64,000 bases of DNA from Amycolatopsis aidingensis (GTDB taxonomy: Bacteria > Actinomycetota > Actinomycetes > Mycobacteriales > Pseudonocardiaceae), in the NCBI RefSeq assembly GCF_018885265.1, contig NZ_CP076538.1:4252001-4316000 (forward strand). Direction: 5' to 3'. The position numbers and the translations under genes are program-made. The notes under the pieces are model-generated. The model saw only the letters and a list, made by a program, of their open reading frames with translations. It was not told where the DNA came from and did not search any database. Positions 42,166 through 50,808 of the stretch are shown one piece after another. Within the stretch, counting starts at the first letter, position 1; each line of letters starts with the position of its first letter.

Positions 42166-43788
42166 TTACCTGCTCCGTGCCACCCGTCCCGGTGTCCAGA
42201 CGGGCTCGTCCACCTCGGTCACCCTGCCATCCGCGGCGAACAGCAGGTAGCGGTCGAAGGACCGGGCGAACCACCGGTCGTGGGTCACCGCCAGCACCGT
42301 CCCGGTGAACTCTTCCAGCGCGGACTGCAGCGCCTCCGCGGACACCAGGTCGAGGTTGTCCGTCGGCTCGTCCAGCAGCAACAGGGTCGCCCCGGACAGC
42401 TCGAGTAGCAGTACCTGGAACCGGGCCTGCTGCCCGCCGGAGAGCAACTCGAACCGCTGCTCGGCGGCGGCCGCCAGCCCGTAGCGGCTCAGCGCGGCGG
42501 TGGCGCCGCCGCGCTCCATCCCCTGCCGGGTGCCCTCGCCCCGGCCGAGGATGTCCAGCAGCGACCGGCCGGCCCATTCCGGGTGCTGATGGGTCTGCGC
42601 GAACAGCCCGGGCAGCACCCGCGAGCCCAGCCGGTACCGCCCGGCGTGCGGCACCTCGGCCGCGCCGTCCAGCAGCCGCAGGAAGTGGCTCTTGCCGGAG
42701 CCGTTGGATCCCAGGACGCACACCCGGTCGCCGAAGAACACCTCGAGGTCGAAGGGCTCCATCAGCCCGGTCAGTTCCAGCTGCTCGCAGGTGACCGCCC
42801 GTACCGCGGTCCGCCCGCCGCGCAGGCGGGGTTTGACCTGCTGCTGCCGGGGCGGCAGCGGCGGGGCGCCTGCTTCCTCGAACTTGCGCAGCCGGGTCTG
42901 CGCGGCCCGATACCGCGAGGCCATCTCGTCGCTCATGGTGGCCGCGCGCTGCAGCGAGCGGACCAGTTCCTTCAGCTGCTCGTGCTTGTCGTCCCAGCGC
43001 CTGCGCAGCTCGGCCATCCGCTCGGCCCGCGCCAGCCGCGCCTGGTGCCAGCTGCCGAAACCACCGCCGTGTACCCAGGCCGTCCCGCCCTCCAGCGTGA
43101 CCACATGCGTGGCGGCCTCGGCGAGCAACTGCCGGTCGTGGCTGATCAGCAGCACGGCCTTTGCGGTCTCGGCCAGCCGTTCCTCCAGCCACCGCTTGCC
43201 CGGCACGTCCAGGTAGTTGTCCGGCTCGTCCAGCAGCAGTACCTGCTCCGGGCCGCGCAGCAGCGCCTCCAGCACCAGCCGTTTCTGCTCGCCGCCGGAG
43301 AGCGTGCGCACCTCGCGAAACCGCGCCCGGTCGAACGGGATGCCGAGGGCGGCGGTGGTCACCGTGTCCCACAGCACCTCGGCCCGGTACCCGCCCGCCT
43401 CGCCCCAGGTGGCCAGCGCCTCCGCGTAGCGCAGCTGGGTCGGCTCGTCATCGGTGTCCATCAGGGCGAGCTCCACCGCGTCCAGCTCCGCCGCGGCCGC
43501 GCGCAGCGCCGGGGGCGCGACCTCCAGCAGCAGGTCCCGCACGGTTCGCTCGTCCCGCACCGAACCGATGAACTGCGGCATCACCGCCAGCCCGCCCTGG
43601 GTGTGCACCGAGCCCTGTTCCGGGCGCAGCTCACCGCCGAGGATGCGTAACAAGGTGGTCTTGCCCACCCCGTTGTCCCCGACCACGGCGACCACATCCG
43701 CCCCTGCGACCCGGAAGGACACCTCGGCGAACAGCCGCCGCCCGTCGCTGAGCCGGTACGCCAGCGCGCTCGCCTCAAGAAATCCCAC
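42166..43788 (-). CDS. ABC-F family ATPase
   Basis: 540 residues, two ABC domains and no membrane part. Walker A motifs GDNGVGKTTLLRILGG and GSNGSGKSHFLRLLDG, signature motifs TLSGGEQKRLVLEALL and LLSGGQQARFQVLLLE, Walker B VLLLDEPDNYLDV and LLLLDEPTDNLDL. The linker is short and basic. ABC-F proteins act on the ribosome; some give antibiotic resistance, others are housekeeping translation factors. The subfamily cannot be settled by eye. It is probably cotranscribed with the oxidase downstream. Confidence 0.92.
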   Translation of the reverse strand: MGFLEASALAYRLSDGRRLFAEVSFRVAGADVVAVVGDNGVGKTTLLRILGGELRPEQGSVHTQGGLAVMPQFIGSVRDERTVRDLLLEVAPPALRAAAAELDAVELALMDTDDEPTQLRYAEALATWGEAGGYRAEVLWDTVTTAALGIPFDRARFREVRTLSGGEQKRLVLEALLRGPEQVLLLDEPDNYLDVPGKRWLEERLAETAKAVLLISHDRQLLAEAATHVVTLEGGTAWVHGGGFGSWHQARLARAERMAELRRRWDDKHEQLKELVRSLQRAATMSDEMASRYRAAQTRLRKFEEAGAPPLPPRQQQVKPRLRGGRTAVRAVTCEQLELTGLMEPFDLEVFFGDRVCVLGSNGSGKSHFLRLLDGAAEVPHAGRYRLGSRVLPGLFAQTHQHPEWAGRSLLDILGRGEGTRQGMERGGATAALSRYGLAAAAEQRFELLSGGQQARFQVLLLELSGATLLLLDEPTDNLDLVSAEALQSALEEFTGTVLAVTHDRWFARSFDRYLLFAADGRVTEVDEPVWTPGRVARSR

Positions 43789-43858
43789 CGGGGCATGGTC
43801 ACCGACCGGGACGGGACCTGGCCAGCGAATTCTCGCCCGGCTGCCGTAATGTCGCCGC

Positions 43859-44491
43859 GTGCTCGATCACCGCGCGCGGGCGCAGGCCGTGGCCGTGGGC
43901 GCCGCGCTGCTGATGGTGCTGCTCGGCCTGGCGTACGCGGGCGACACCGGCCCCGGCGCGCTGGACGAGGCGGCCGCCGCGGCTGTCCACCGGACCTTCG
44001 TGGGGCAGGATGCGCTGCTGCGGCTGTTCGTCCTGCCCACCCAGCCGACGGTGCTGCTCGGCGTGCTGGGACTACTGGCGGTGCTGTGCGTACTGCAACA
44101 CCGCCGTACCGGGCTGGCACTGGTCCTGCTCGGCCCGGCACTGGCGGTGGCGGCCAACACCTGGCTGCTGAAACCGCTGTTCGGCCGGTACTACGACGAC
44201 CACCTGGCCTACCCCAGCGGCCATACGGTGAGCCTGGTCGCGGTGCTGACCGTGCTGGCACTGCTCGCCCGCCAGGGCACCGCCACCCGGCTGGTGGTTG
44301 CCCTCGGCTGCCTGGTGCTGCCCGCGGCCGGAATCGGCATGATCGGGCTGCACTACCACTACCTGACCGACATCCTCGGCGGCGCGGCCTGCGCGGTGGC
44401 CGCGATACTGGCGCTGGCGGCCGGGCTGGAGGCCGCTATGCCCGCTCGCTCTGCTGCACGGCGCCGACCGCGTCCCTGGCCAGGGCGGTGA
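43859..44491 (+). CDS. PAP2-family phosphatase, membrane
   Basis: 210-residue membrane phosphatase for lipid phosphates such as undecaprenyl or phosphatidyl substrates. Five to six helices. The catalytic motifs are NTWLLKPLFGR, YPSGHTVSLVAVL and LHYHYLTDILGG. Start GTG 43859. The last 56 bases overlap the convergent ZapE-like gene. Confidence 0.9.
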   Translation: MLDHRARAQAVAVGAALLMVLLGLAYAGDTGPGALDEAAAAAVHRTFVGQDALLRLFVLPTQPTVLLGVLGLLAVLCVLQHRRTGLALVLLGPALAVAANTWLLKPLFGRYYDDHLAYPSGHTVSLVAVLTVLALLARQGTATRLVVALGCLVLPAAGIGMIGLHYHYLTDILGGAACAVAAILALAAGLEAAMPARSAARRRPRPWPGR

Positions 44492-45482
44492 GCCTGCTGA
44501 CCGCACGCAGGTACTTCTTGCGGTATCCCCCGTGCAACATCTCCGCGCCGAAAAGCTCGGACAGCGGGGTTCCGGAGGTGAGCACCGGGATGGCCCGGTC
44601 GTACAGCCGGTCGGCCAGCGCCACCAGCCGCAGCGCGACCGTCTGGTCCGGCGCGGGACGTACCCCGCGCAGGTGCACCATGGACACCCCGTCCAGCAGC
44701 CGCCCGTAGCGGGACGGGTGCAGCGCGGACAGGTGCGCGCACAGCGCGTCGAAGTCGTCCACGGTGGACCCGGGATGCGCCCTTGCGGAGGCGGCCAGCT
44801 CGGCTTCGGTGACCGGGGCGGGGGCCTCGGGCAGCCCGCGGTGCCGGTAGTCCGGCCCGTCCACCCGGACCACGCCGAACCGGGCGGACAGCGCCTGGAT
44901 CTCACGCAGGAAGTCCTCGGCGGCGAACCGGCCCTCGCCCAGCTTGTCCGGCAAGGTGTTCGATGTGGCCGCCACATGCACCCCGGCCTCGGTGAGCTCC
45001 CGCAGCAACCGGGTCACCAGCATCGTGTCCCCGGGATCGTCCAGCTCGAACTCGTCGATGGCCAGCAGCCGGTGGGCGGAAAGCCTGCGCACCGCCTCGG
45101 CGAACCCGAGCACACCGACCAGATGGGTCAGCTCGACGAAGGTGCCGTAGGACTTCGGTTCCGGCGCCGCATGCCAGATCGAGGCCAGCAGGTGCGTCTT
45201 GCCGACACCGAACCCGCCGTCCAGGTACAGGCCGGGCTGCTCCGGCGCCGCCTCCGTGCGGCCGCCGAACAGCGCCCGCCATCCGGACCGCTTCCGGCGC
45301 GCTGCGCCTACTCGCCCGGCGAAGGTGGAGCAGGCGGCGACCGCCTCGGCCTGGCTCGGCTCCTGCGGGTTGGGCACATAGGTGGAGAACCGGACGGCGT
45401 CGAACCGCGGCGGCGGCACCAGCGCCGTGATCAGCTCGTCGGCTCCGATCTCCGGCCAGCGACCGGTCAAGTCAGCGGGCAT
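44436..45482 (-). CDS. zapE: ZapE/AFG1-like ATPase
   Basis: 348-residue AAA+-like ATPase. In E. coli ZapE helps constriction at the Z ring under low oxygen; the mitochondrial AFG1 relative is linked to protein quality control. Walker A GLYLDGGFGVGKTHLLASI, Walker B LAIDEFELDDPGD, and conserved TSNTLPDKLGEGRFAAEDF. It starts at ATG 45482 (MPADLTGRWPEIGADELI); the longer frame upstream lies antisense to the next gene. Divergent from the RibD-like gene. Confidence 0.87.
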   Translation of the reverse strand: MPADLTGRWPEIGADELITALVPPPRFDAVRFSTYVPNPQEPSQAEAVAACSTFAGRVGAARRKRSGWRALFGGRTEAAPEQPGLYLDGGFGVGKTHLLASIWHAAPEPKSYGTFVELTHLVGVLGFAEAVRRLSAHRLLAIDEFELDDPGDTMLVTRLLRELTEAGVHVAATSNTLPDKLGEGRFAAEDFLREIQALSARFGVVRVDGPDYRHRGLPEAPAPVTEAELAASARAHPGSTVDDFDALCAHLSALHPSRYGRLLDGVSMVHLRGVRPAPDQTVALRLVALADRLYDRAIPVLTSGTPLSELFGAEMLHGGYRKKYLRAVSRLTALARDAVGAVQQSERA

Positions 45483-45590
45483 GCGGGCCAGCCTAGCGAC
45501 CGCTGCCCGCTCCCCATGCCGGACGCGGGACCGGCGAGACCCAGCCCACTCGAATGGCTCCACCGATCGAACCGTGTTGGGATAGAACCC

Positions 45591-46364
45591 GTGCAGATGT
45601 TGTGGCCGCCCCGGGGAGACGGCAGCCCGTCCGACCCGCTCACCGACACCGACCTGGAACGGCTCTACGCGTATCCGGACCAGCTGAGCAGGCCGTGGGT
45701 CCAGGCCAACTTCGTCGCCTCGGCTGATGGCGCGGCCGCCGTGGACCACCGGTCGGCCGGCTTGTCCCACCCCGCGGACAAGCGGATCTTCGCGCTCGGC
45801 CGCGACCTCGCCGACGTAGTGCTGGTCGGCGCCGGCACGGTGGAGACGGAGAACTACCGCGGCGTCCGCAACACCGAACGGCGCGCCGAACGAAGGCGGC
45901 GCAGGGGGCTGGCCGAGGTGCCACCGATCGCCGTGGTCAGCGGGCGCTGCACCATCCGGCCGGACGCCGCGCTGCTCACCGACAGCACGGTGCCACCGAT
46001 CATCTTCACCACCGAGGCCGCGACCCCGGAACGGCGCAAGGCCCTGGCCGCGGCAGGTGCCGAGGTCGTCGTCACCGGCGAGCACACCGTGGACCCGCAT
46101 GCCCTGCTGGACGAGCTGGACCAGCGCGGGCTGCGCAGGGTGAACTGCGAGGGCGGCCCGCACCTTTTCGCCACCCTGGTCGCCGAGGACCTGGTCGACC
46201 AGCTGTGCCTGACCGTGGCCCCGTTGCTGGCCGGGGCCGGGGCCGACCGGATCGTGGCGGGCAGGCGCTCCGAGGTGCCCCGCGGCCTGAGCCTGGCCTC
46301 GATCCTGCACGAGGACGGCTTCTGTCTGTTCCGCTACCGCCGGGCAGCCGGCGCGGGCGGGTGA
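45591..46364 (+). CDS. RibD C-terminal/dihydrofolate reductase-like protein
   Basis: 257-residue pyrimidine-reductase-like protein. WVQANFVASADGAAAVDHRS, KRIFALGRDLADVVLVGAGT and NCEGGPHLFATLVAEDLVDQ show the RibD_C fold, which reduces the riboflavin-pathway intermediate or similar pyrimidines with NADPH. GTG 45591 (or ATG 45597) follows GATAGAAC at a distance suiting a leaderless transcript. The sigma-factor gene overlaps its stop region. Confidence 0.85.
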   Translation: MQMLWPPRGDGSPSDPLTDTDLERLYAYPDQLSRPWVQANFVASADGAAAVDHRSAGLSHPADKRIFALGRDLADVVLVGAGTVETENYRGVRNTERRAERRRRRGLAEVPPIAVVSGRCTIRPDAALLTDSTVPPIIFTTEAATPERRKALAAAGAEVVVTGEHTVDPHALLDELDQRGLRRVNCEGGPHLFATLVAEDLVDQLCLTVAPLLAGAGADRIVAGRRSEVPRGLSLASILHEDGFCLFRYRRAAGAGG

Positions 46365-46372
46365 GACCGCGG

Positions 46373-46987
46373 ATGGGTGCGGGTGCCGAGCCGGAGGACG
46401 GCGCCGCAGGCCAGCCGGGCGACCGGGACGCGGCGCTGCTGGCCAGTGCGGCCCGCGGGAACCAGGCGGCCTTCGACAGCCTGGTGCGCAGGCACACGCC
46501 CCGGATGTACCGGGTGGCGCTGCGCATCACCGGCACCCCGGCCGAGGCCGAGGACGTGGTGCAGGAGGCGTGGATCTCGGCCTGGCGCGGGCTGTCCGGG
46601 TTTCGCAGCGAGTCCGCGGTGTCCACCTGGCTGTACCGGGTGGTCACCAACACCGCGCTCGCCTATATCCGGCGGCGCAGGCCGACCGTGTCGCTCGACG
46701 CCGCGCTCACCCCGGGCGAGCAGAGCCGTTCCCTGCTGGAGTCCGGACTGTTCGCCGACACCAGGGCCAACCCGGAGGGCAGGGTGGTCCGCGCCGAGGA
46801 GGTCGATGCGGTACTGCGTGCCATCTCCGGCCTGGACGTCTCGCAACGGGTTCCGCTCGTGCTGCGCGAGCTGGAAGGGCTCAGCTACGAGGAGGTCGCC
46901 GAAGTGCTCCAGGTCAGCGTCCCGGCCTTGCGTTCCCGGCTGCATCGAGCCAGGGTGGCGTTGCTCGCGAAACTCAGGGAGCAGTGA
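46373..46987 (+). CDS. ECF/SigE-type RNA polymerase sigma factor
   Basis: 204 residues. Region 2 is NQAAFDSLVRRHTPRMYRVA, TPAEAEDVVQEAWISAWRGL; region 4 is PLVLRELEGLSYEEVAEVLQ, VSVPALRSRLHRARVAL. No anti-sigma gene with a zinc or transmembrane domain follows. Instead the next genes are Asp23-type envelope-stress proteins, so it may control that operon. ATG 46373 has GGGTGAG 7 bases upstream; GTG 46361 is an alternative overlapping the previous stop. Confidence 0.9.
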   Translation: MGAGAEPEDGAAGQPGDRDAALLASAARGNQAAFDSLVRRHTPRMYRVALRITGTPAEAEDVVQEAWISAWRGLSGFRSESAVSTWLYRVVTNTALAYIRRRRPTVSLDAALTPGEQSRSLLESGLFADTRANPEGRVVRAEEVDAVLRAISGLDVSQRVPLVLRELEGLSYEEVAEVLQVSVPALRSRLHRARVALLAKLREQ

Positions 46988-47433
46988 TGAACCGCGCCGA
47001 GGAGCCGCCCGGCGAGGACCCGCGCCAGGACCCGCGCTGGGGACTCGTCGAGGCCGCCGCGCGCGTTCCGGTGCCCACCCCGCCCGGCCTGATCTCCCGC
47101 GTCCTGCGCTCGGTGCACGGCCTGCGTGGCCGCAGGCTCGCCGACCCGCTCGAACTCGAGCAAGAGGGTGGCAGGCTGCATGTCGGCGAGCGGGCACTGG
47201 TGCTGTTCACCAGGACGCTGGGCAGCGAGCTGGGCGCACGGCTCGGCGTGCACATCTCCGCGGTGGCACTGGAACCCACCGGCCTGGAGGTACTGCTGAC
47301 CGTCCGGTACGGCATCGCGGCGAACGAGGCCGCCGAAACGCTGCGCGGCAGGCTACGCGAGGCGCTGGTGGCCGAGTTCGGCCCGGCCGCGCCACCGGTG
47401 AGCGTGCATATCGCCGATGTGCACCATGACTAA
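46987..47433 (+). CDS. Asp23-family protein or envelope-stress operon partner
   Basis: 148 residues, start overlapping the sigma-factor stop (TGATG). The C-terminal half (VHGLRGRRLADPLELEQEGG, VALEPTGLEVLLTVRYGIAA, VSVHIADVHHD) has the beta-alpha pattern of Asp23/Gls24 proteins. Its N-terminus is Pro/Glu-rich. It stands where an anti-sigma factor might, but has no HTH, zinc motif or helix for the membrane. The true role is open. Confidence 0.65.
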   Translation: MNRAEEPPGEDPRQDPRWGLVEAAARVPVPTPPGLISRVLRSVHGLRGRRLADPLELEQEGGRLHVGERALVLFTRTLGSELGARLGVHISAVALEPTGLEVLLTVRYGIAANEAAETLRGRLREALVAEFGPAAPPVSVHIADVHHD

Positions 47434-47557
47434 GGGCTGTCGAACTCCCCCAATCGAGTGGTCCAGCGACATGGCAACACAGGAAACGACATCCGAGTAG
47501 TTACGGGGCCGGCCGGACCGGGCGGCGCCGCCACAGGGTTCGAAAGGAGCAGCCGTC

Positions 47558-48019
47558 ATGGCGCAGACCAGCACGAGCAACACCGACACCGCAGCCGTCA
47601 CGAAAGCCGGAACGTCGGCACTCAACGAGGAGGGTTCCGCTGGCAAGACCACGATCGCCTCCTCAGTCGTGCAGAAGGTCGCCGGGATCGCCGCACGTGA
47701 GGTTTCCGGGGTGAACGCACTCGGCGGCGGGGTGTCCCGCGCGTTCGGTGCCATCAGGGAACGTATCCCCGGTTCCGGCACGGTCACCACTTCGGGCGTC
47801 TCCGTCGAGGTCGGCGAGAAGCAGGCCGCCGTCGATCTGGATCTCGTCGTGGAGTATGGGGCGCGGATCGTGGACGTCGCCCGCGCCGTCCGCCGTAACG
47901 TCATCACCACGGTCGAGCAAATCACCGGTCTCGATGTGATCGAGGTGAACATCTCGGTTAACGACATCCACCTTCCCGAGGAGAATGGCGAAGAAGAGCC
48001 GTCTTCTCGAGTGGAGTGA
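47558..48019 (+). CDS. Asp23/Gls24 family envelope stress protein
   Basis: 153 residues, the fullest Asp23 member here: SSVVQKVAGIAAREVSGVNA, SVEVGEKQAAVDLDLVVEYG and RAVRRNVITTVEQITGLDVI. In staphylococci Asp23 coats the membrane via AmaP and responds to cell-wall stress. ATG 47558 has AAAGGAG. The 124-base gap before it may carry its own promoter. Confidence 0.92.
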   Translation: MAQTSTSNTDTAAVTKAGTSALNEEGSAGKTTIASSVVQKVAGIAAREVSGVNALGGGVSRAFGAIRERIPGSGTVTTSGVSVEVGEKQAAVDLDLVVEYGARIVDVARAVRRNVITTVEQITGLDVIEVNISVNDIHLPEENGEEEPSSRVE

Positions 48020-48022
48020 TCG

Positions 48023-48379
48023 ATGACCGCCGCCGGATCCGGCAGGCCGGAAGACCTGGCGCAGGCCATCGCGGGCGAGCTGCTCGCGCATCCTTCGGTG
48101 GTCCGCCTTGACGGCGGGCCGCTGGGCACCCTGGCCACGCACCTGCCCGGCCACAAGGTCAGCGGGGTGCGGGTGACCGAGGTCGGCGCGCCGGTCGAGG
48201 TCGGGGTGGTCCTCCGGCTGGAAGGTTCGCTGCCCACGGTGACCGCACAGCTGCGGGAGCGCGTGCAGGCGCTGGCCGGTAACGTGCCTGTCCATGTCGA
48301 CGTGGTCGATGTGGAAGTCGGAGATGGCACCGAAGGCAGCGCCGGGACCGAGCCGGAAGCCGGAAACCGGGTGACGTGA
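48023..48379 (+). CDS. Asp23-like small protein
   Basis: 118 residues, 3 bases after the Asp23 gene. PEDLAQAIAGELLAHPSVVR, TLATHLPGHKVSGVRVTEVG and HVDVVDVEVGDG keep the secondary-structure pattern of Asp23 but with low identity. Probably a divergent paralogue that joins the same membrane-associated assembly. Confidence 0.7.
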   Translation: MTAAGSGRPEDLAQAIAGELLAHPSVVRLDGGPLGTLATHLPGHKVSGVRVTEVGAPVEVGVVLRLEGSLPTVTAQLRERVQALAGNVPVHVDVVDVEVGDGTEGSAGTEPEAGNRVT

Positions 48380-48681
48380 TCGACGTTCCCGACCGAGGTG
48401 AGGAGGGCCGCGCCTCCCGCGCGGCCTTCCGAGCTTTCGTGCGCGAGAACCACCCCGACGTCGGCGGGGACCCGCACGTCTTCGCCGAGGGCCTGGACCG
48501 TTTCCGGCGCGACCGGCCGGAGAACCGCCAGGGCGGTCCGGACCGCCAGGATCAGCCCGAGGATGACAGCCGCTACGACGCGCCGGTCGTGTTCGTCAGC
48601 ACGCCGGGAGGCGTAGCGGGCCTGACCAACCGGGTCAAGCGGTGGCGCGGCCGCAGACGCCGCCCGCCGCGGGTCCGCTGA
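48376..48681 (+). CDS. Small protein with J-domain-like HPD motif
   Basis: 101 residues from GTG 48376 (overlaps the previous stop). FRAFVRENHPDVGGDPHVFA, EGLDRFRR shows the HPD triad and following helix of a DnaJ J-domain, although the first helix is short. The C-terminus is Arg-rich (RWRGRRRRPPRVR). It could link the Asp23 assembly to an Hsp70 chaperone. Neither the exact fold nor an interaction is shown by sequence alone. Confidence 0.6.
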   Translation: MIDVPDRGEEGRASRAAFRAFVRENHPDVGGDPHVFAEGLDRFRRDRPENRQGGPDRQDQPEDDSRYDAPVVFVSTPGGVAGLTNRVKRWRGRRRRPPRVR

Positions 48682-48728
48682 CCCGGGCCACCACCCAGAT
48701 CGCTCCAAACGCTCGCAAGGAGACAACG

Positions 48729-48905
48729 TTGAACGCAACGCAGACCGGGATCATCGCCGGCCTCGTACTGGGCCTCGCGGCCTCCCAGAGTTTCATCGCA
48801 TTCCTGATCACGTTGGCGGTCGGAGTGATCGGCCTCGTCGTCGGCAGGGTGCTCGACGGTGAGCTGGACCTCGGCGACGTCTTCGGCAGGGGCCGGGACC
48901 GGTGA
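48729..48905 (+). CDS. DUF2273 small membrane protein
   Basis: 58 residues from TTG 48729; AAGGAGA 5 bases upstream decides this unusual start. TGIIAGLVLGLAASQSFIAF and FLITLAVGVIGLVVGRVLDG form two helices or one long hairpin. DUF2273 proteins are regular neighbours of Asp23/AmaP genes in Gram-positive bacteria and probably anchor the complex. Confidence 0.8.
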   Translation: MNATQTGIIAGLVLGLAASQSFIAFLITLAVGVIGLVVGRVLDGELDLGDVFGRGRDR

Positions 48906-49273
48906 CCACACCCGCGCCCGCCGCGCTGCCCGAGCCGGAGGAGCGCGGCACGCTGAGCATCGGCCACACGGTGGTACGCAAGATCGCGCAACGTGCCGCC
49001 GACCAGGTCGACGGCACGGCGAGGGCGGAGCGCCGGGTCGCCGGGCTCGGCCTCGGCACGCACGGGGCCGGCGCCAAGGTCGCCGGACGGGCCGACGAGG
49101 TCGACCTTTCCCTCGACCTCGCGCTGCACTACCCGGCGTCGATCGGCACCGTGACCGGCGAGGTCCGGGAGCGGGTGACCGAGGAGGTGGAACGCCTCAC
49201 CGCCTACCGGGTGCGTTCGCTGCGGGTGACCGTGTCCGCCCTGCTGCCCGAGATCCAGCCGCGGGTGCGCTGA
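48902..49273 (+). CDS. Asp23/Gls24 family protein
   Basis: 123 residues, GTG 48902 overlapping the DUF2273 stop. RGTLSIGHTVVRKIAQRAAD, VDLSLDLALHYPASIGTVTG and LTAYRVRSLRVTVSALLPEI match Asp23. Third Asp23-type gene of the operon, again basic. Probably forms mixed assemblies with the other members. Confidence 0.85.
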   Translation: MTTPAPAALPEPEERGTLSIGHTVVRKIAQRAADQVDGTARAERRVAGLGLGTHGAGAKVAGRADEVDLSLDLALHYPASIGTVTGEVRERVTEEVERLTAYRVRSLRVTVSALLPEIQPRVR

Positions 49274-49322
49274 GCCGCGCGCTGACCCGACCAACCTGCT
49301 GACCAAACCATGGAGTGAAACG

Positions 49323-49859
49323 GTGCGGGTATTCGTCCGTCTACTTTCGACCTTGCTGGCGCTGGCCGTCGCCGCAGCCGGCGGGTTCATCGCGCTCGAG
49401 GTCGGTTGGCACTGGTGGCGCCCCGCCGACGCCCCGTTGCTGCTGCCGTGGCCGAGCTGGCAAGCTCAGTTGAGCGAGCTGCAGTGGACCTCGACCGGCC
49501 TCCGGCTTGTTGCCGGGATCACCGCGGCCACCGGGCTGGTTCTGGTGCTGGCCGCGCTCATCGCGCGCAGGCGTTCCATCCGGTTGCACGACCCCGCTCC
49601 CTCGGTCAGCGTCACCACCTCCCCCCGCTCGCTGGCCAGGCTGGTCGGGCACCGGGTTCGCTCGCAGGACAATGTGGACGGTGCGACCGTCACCGCGTCC
49701 GCGAAGAAGGTCCGGGTGCGCGCCGTCAGCAGGCTGGAGGACGAGCAGCAACTGCGCCCGCGCCTGGCCGAAACGGTCGGTGAGTTGCTCGGCGAGATTC
49801 CGCTCACCAAGCGCCCCAAGGTATCCGTCGTGGTCGACTCCCCCAAGGATCGCCGATGA
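49323..49859 (+). CDS. DUF6286 membrane protein
   Basis: 178 residues, two helices near 5-27 and 62-83 with WHWWRP between them, then a soluble Asp23-like tail (SVSVTTSPRSLARLVGHRV, KKVRVRAVSRLEDEQQ, RPKVSVVVDSPKD). DUF6286 genes accompany amaP in actinobacteria. Start GTG 49323. Overlaps amaP by 4 bases. Confidence 0.85.
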   Translation: MRVFVRLLSTLLALAVAAAGGFIALEVGWHWWRPADAPLLLPWPSWQAQLSELQWTSTGLRLVAGITAATGLVLVLAALIARRRSIRLHDPAPSVSVTTSPRSLARLVGHRVRSQDNVDGATVTASAKKVRVRAVSRLEDEQQLRPRLAETVGELLGEIPLTKRPKVSVVVDSPKDRR

Positions 49860-50458
49860 GCCGCACATCCACCTCGACCAAGGCACTCGCCCGCTCCTAC
49901 CGCGCCGAGCGCACCCTGACCTTCGCCCTCGGCCTGCTCGGGCTGCTCGCCGGCGCGGCCGCGCTGGTGGTGAGCTTCGGCTGGCTCGGCAGCTTCCGTG
50001 CACAACGCCCGATCCTGGACCCGATCGCGGTCGACTGGCTGGGTGGCAGGCCGGTACTGGCCAAGACGGTCGCCATCGTGGCCGGGGTACTGCTGCTGGC
50101 CTTCGGCCTGTGGTGGTTCTTCCGCTCACTGCGCCCCGAGGGCAGGCCGGACCTCGAACTCGACCGCGCGGTCGGCAGGGAACTCACCGTCACCGCGGGT
50201 GCCATCGCCAGTGCCGTACAGGCGGATGCCGAGTCGGTGCAGGGCGTGCACCGTGCCCGCGTTCGCGCCGTCGGTGACCCCGACAACCCCGCCCTGCGGA
50301 TCAGCCTGTGGTTACGCGAAGGCACCGACATCCGCGCCGTCTGGGAGGAGCTCGACGCCACGGTGCTCACCAGGGCCCGCGAATCCCTCGGCATCGAGGC
50401 CCTGCCCACCGCCGTCCGCATCGAACTCAACGCCGCCGAACGCCAGCGCGTCCGCTGA
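49856..50458 (+). CDS. amaP: AmaP-like alkaline-shock membrane anchor protein
   Basis: 200 residues. Two helices (TFALGLLGLLAGAAALVVSF and KTVAIVAGVLLLAFGLWWFF) frame an outside loop, followed by a cytoplasmic domain (LRISLWLREGTDIRAVWEEL). This is the AmaP plan: it anchors Asp23 to the membrane. Last gene of the operon; a repeat array and hairpin lie directly downstream. Confidence 0.85.
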   Translation: MSRTSTSTKALARSYRAERTLTFALGLLGLLAGAAALVVSFGWLGSFRAQRPILDPIAVDWLGGRPVLAKTVAIVAGVLLLAFGLWWFFRSLRPEGRPDLELDRAVGRELTVTAGAIASAVQADAESVQGVHRARVRAVGDPDNPALRISLWLREGTDIRAVWEELDATVLTRARESLGIEALPTAVRIELNAAERQRVR

Positions 50459-50472
50459 CCCGCCGCCCCGGC

Positions 50473-50567
50473 GTGTTTGCCGCCTACGCGCGTGTGTTTG
50501 CCGTTCCCGCGCACGCGTTGGCTGCCCACGCGCACGCTTTGGCCGTTCTCGTACATCGTGTTTGCCG
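50473..50567. repeat. Second 21-bp-phased repeat array
   Basis: GTGTTTGCCG or close variants start at 50473, 50494, 50515 (GCGTTGGCTG), 50536 (GCTTTGGCCG) and 50558, four steps of 21, 21, 21 and 22 bases. It is the same core as at 13567-13703, but here in one orientation only. Follows the amaP stop by 14 bases. Confidence 0.8.
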
Positions 50568-50622
50568 TTCGCGTGGGTGGTGAGGGTGGTTGTGGTTGGG
50601 TTTCAGGCACGCCTCCGGCGCG

Positions 50623-50689
50623 CCGTGGGGCACTGGCGCTGCACGCATCACCACTAGCAGGGCTGGTTGCTAGCGCCAGCACCCCACGG
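50623..50689. terminator. Long inverted repeat, terminator-like
   Basis: CCGTGGGGCACTGGCGCT (50623-50640) and AGCGCCAGCACCCCACGG (50672-50689) pair at 16 of 18 positions across a 31-base loop. It lies after the Asp23 operon and the repeat array, before the HNH gene. Confidence 0.6.
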
Positions 50690-50808
50690 AACGGCACCCC
50701 GGGCCCGGCCTGGCATGCATTCTGTGTCGAACACGCATTCGAGTGAATATCAGCGGGTACACATTCACACGGGGAATTCTTGTCGGTCCCGTCGATACAA
50801 TTATGGGT

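Noticed and set aside
44532..45590. N-terminal extension of the RibD-like protein
   Set aside because: The extension is antisense to the ZapE-like gene; homology starts after GTG 45591.
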